Source: G965202665 sp965243835 (lineage in GTDB: Bacteria > Actinomycetota > Acidimicrobiia > Spongiisociales > Spongiisociaceae). From it: DNA of 64,000 bases. The position numbers and the translations under genes were made by a program. Under the pieces are notes generated by a model. It did no database searches and had not been told where the DNA came from. It saw only the letters and a program-made list of their open reading frames with translations. The stretch covers positions 496,001 through 560,000 of the forward strand of contig OZ251578.1 in the NCBI GenBank assembly GCA_965243835.1, written 5' to 3'. Shown here one piece after another: positions 63,592 to 64,000 of the stretch; position 1 is the first letter of the stretch, and each line of letters begins with the position of its first letter.

Positions 63592-64000
63592 ATGGTCAAC
63601 TATACGGATGAGCGGCTCTTGGAAATTATCGCCGACGGTGAATCTGACCGCGTTGAATTTAAGGAGTCGTTGCTAGGTGATGCTCCCCGCAGAATCCGGG
63701 AGGCCATCTGCGCTTTCGCAAACGACCTGCCCGGTTACGACGGACCGGGTCTAGTGTTCGTAGGGGTCAAATACGATGGGACAATCGGCGATTTGGAGAT
63801 TAGCGACGAACTGCTCCGGCAGTTAGCCGATATGAAAACCGATGGCAGTATTGTTCCACCTACCTCTTTGTCGGTCTCCCGACGGAAATTTCCCAGCGGG
63901 GAAGTAGGGCTGATTACCGTGCATCCTTCTGATTCTCCGCCCGTGCGTTGCAGGGGAGCAATCATTATACGAACCGGATCACGTCGCGGAATCGCAACTG
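63592..64000 (+). CDS. AlbA_2 (Schlafen-type) domain protein, N-terminal part
   Basis: 136 codons before the window ends. The product begins MVNYTDERLLEIIADGESDRVEFKES, the characteristic AlbA_2 entry (E-S/D-x-x-x-E-F-K), and continues AICAFANDLPGYDGPGLVFVGVKYDGTIGDLE, the following strand-helix of the domain. AlbA_2 proteins are putative nucleic-acid-binding or ATPase-linked regulators, often also in defence loci. The remainder, possibly a winged helix or helicase-like C-terminus, is outside the window. Confidence 0.85.
   Translation, partial: MVNYTDERLLEIIADGESDRVEFKESLLGDAPRRIREAICAFANDLPGYDGPGLVFVGVKYDGTIGDLEISDELLRQLADMKTDGSIVPPTSLSVSRRKFPSGEVGLITVHPSDSPPVRCRGAIIIRTGSRRGIAT

Noticed and set aside
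1..64000. tRNA or rRNA genes
   Set aside because: No cloverleaf-like or rRNA-like segment was noticed on either strand. This was by eye only and could miss a divergent tRNA.

Overview
GC-rich bacterial DNA, most consistent with an actinomycetote of the Acidimicrobiia type. The support is the codon bias, Thr-rich lipoprotein linkers, several -10 boxes sitting 6-7 nt before a start codon (leaderless mRNAs), and C-terminal SLH repeats ending in GC..(R)YCP...VTRAQMASF as in that class. A carnitine-to-glycine-betaine locus, restriction enzymes, a Fic protein and a giant adhesin with plant-type leucine-rich repeats would suit a host-associated, perhaps sponge-associated, lifestyle. That ecological reading is inference, not something the sequence shows.

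Layout. 1-1600 (minus): dihydropyrimidinase and class III aminotransferase, a probable reductive pyrimidine/beta-amino-acid degradation unit. 1692-3786 (minus): an ATGA-coupled three-gene operon of two tandemly duplicated unknown genes and a nucleotidyltransferase-fold gene. 3904-6933 (minus): APC permease with universal-stress domains, then a dienelactone hydrolase. 7136-14952: a small defence island of two convergent single-chain restriction/modification-type proteins. One is an N6-adenine methylase with an N-terminal nuclease motif; the other is a 1600-residue type ISP enzyme carrying a 12-G tract. 15235-17076: a membrane-anchored heptad-repeat protein and an alkaline-phosphatase-superfamily enzyme.

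17263-27045 (plus): betaine/carnitine catabolism. It comprises a dehydrocarnitine cleavage enzyme, an L-carnitine dehydrogenase fused to a thioesterase, an acyl-CoA dehydrogenase, an ADP-forming acyl-CoA synthetase, CaiD and an MFS transporter, interrupted by an intact IS481-like element (23504-24581) that split a small gene. Together the enzymes could take gamma-butyrobetaine or crotonobetaine through carnitine to glycine betaine plus acetoacetate. 27166-30657: Fic protein, lipoprotein, HD-domain protein and two paralogous leaderless membrane/coiled-coil genes.

31227-63485: half of the window is one uninterrupted reading frame of 10,752 codons. It has a signal peptide, about 65 Calx-beta-like modules, four capped plant-type LRR blocks, a Pro-rich/collagen-like linker and three SLH motifs. 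A 12-C tract lies upstream of its promoter, making a phase-variable giant surface adhesin the most striking candidate system here. The window ends in an AlbA_2-domain gene.
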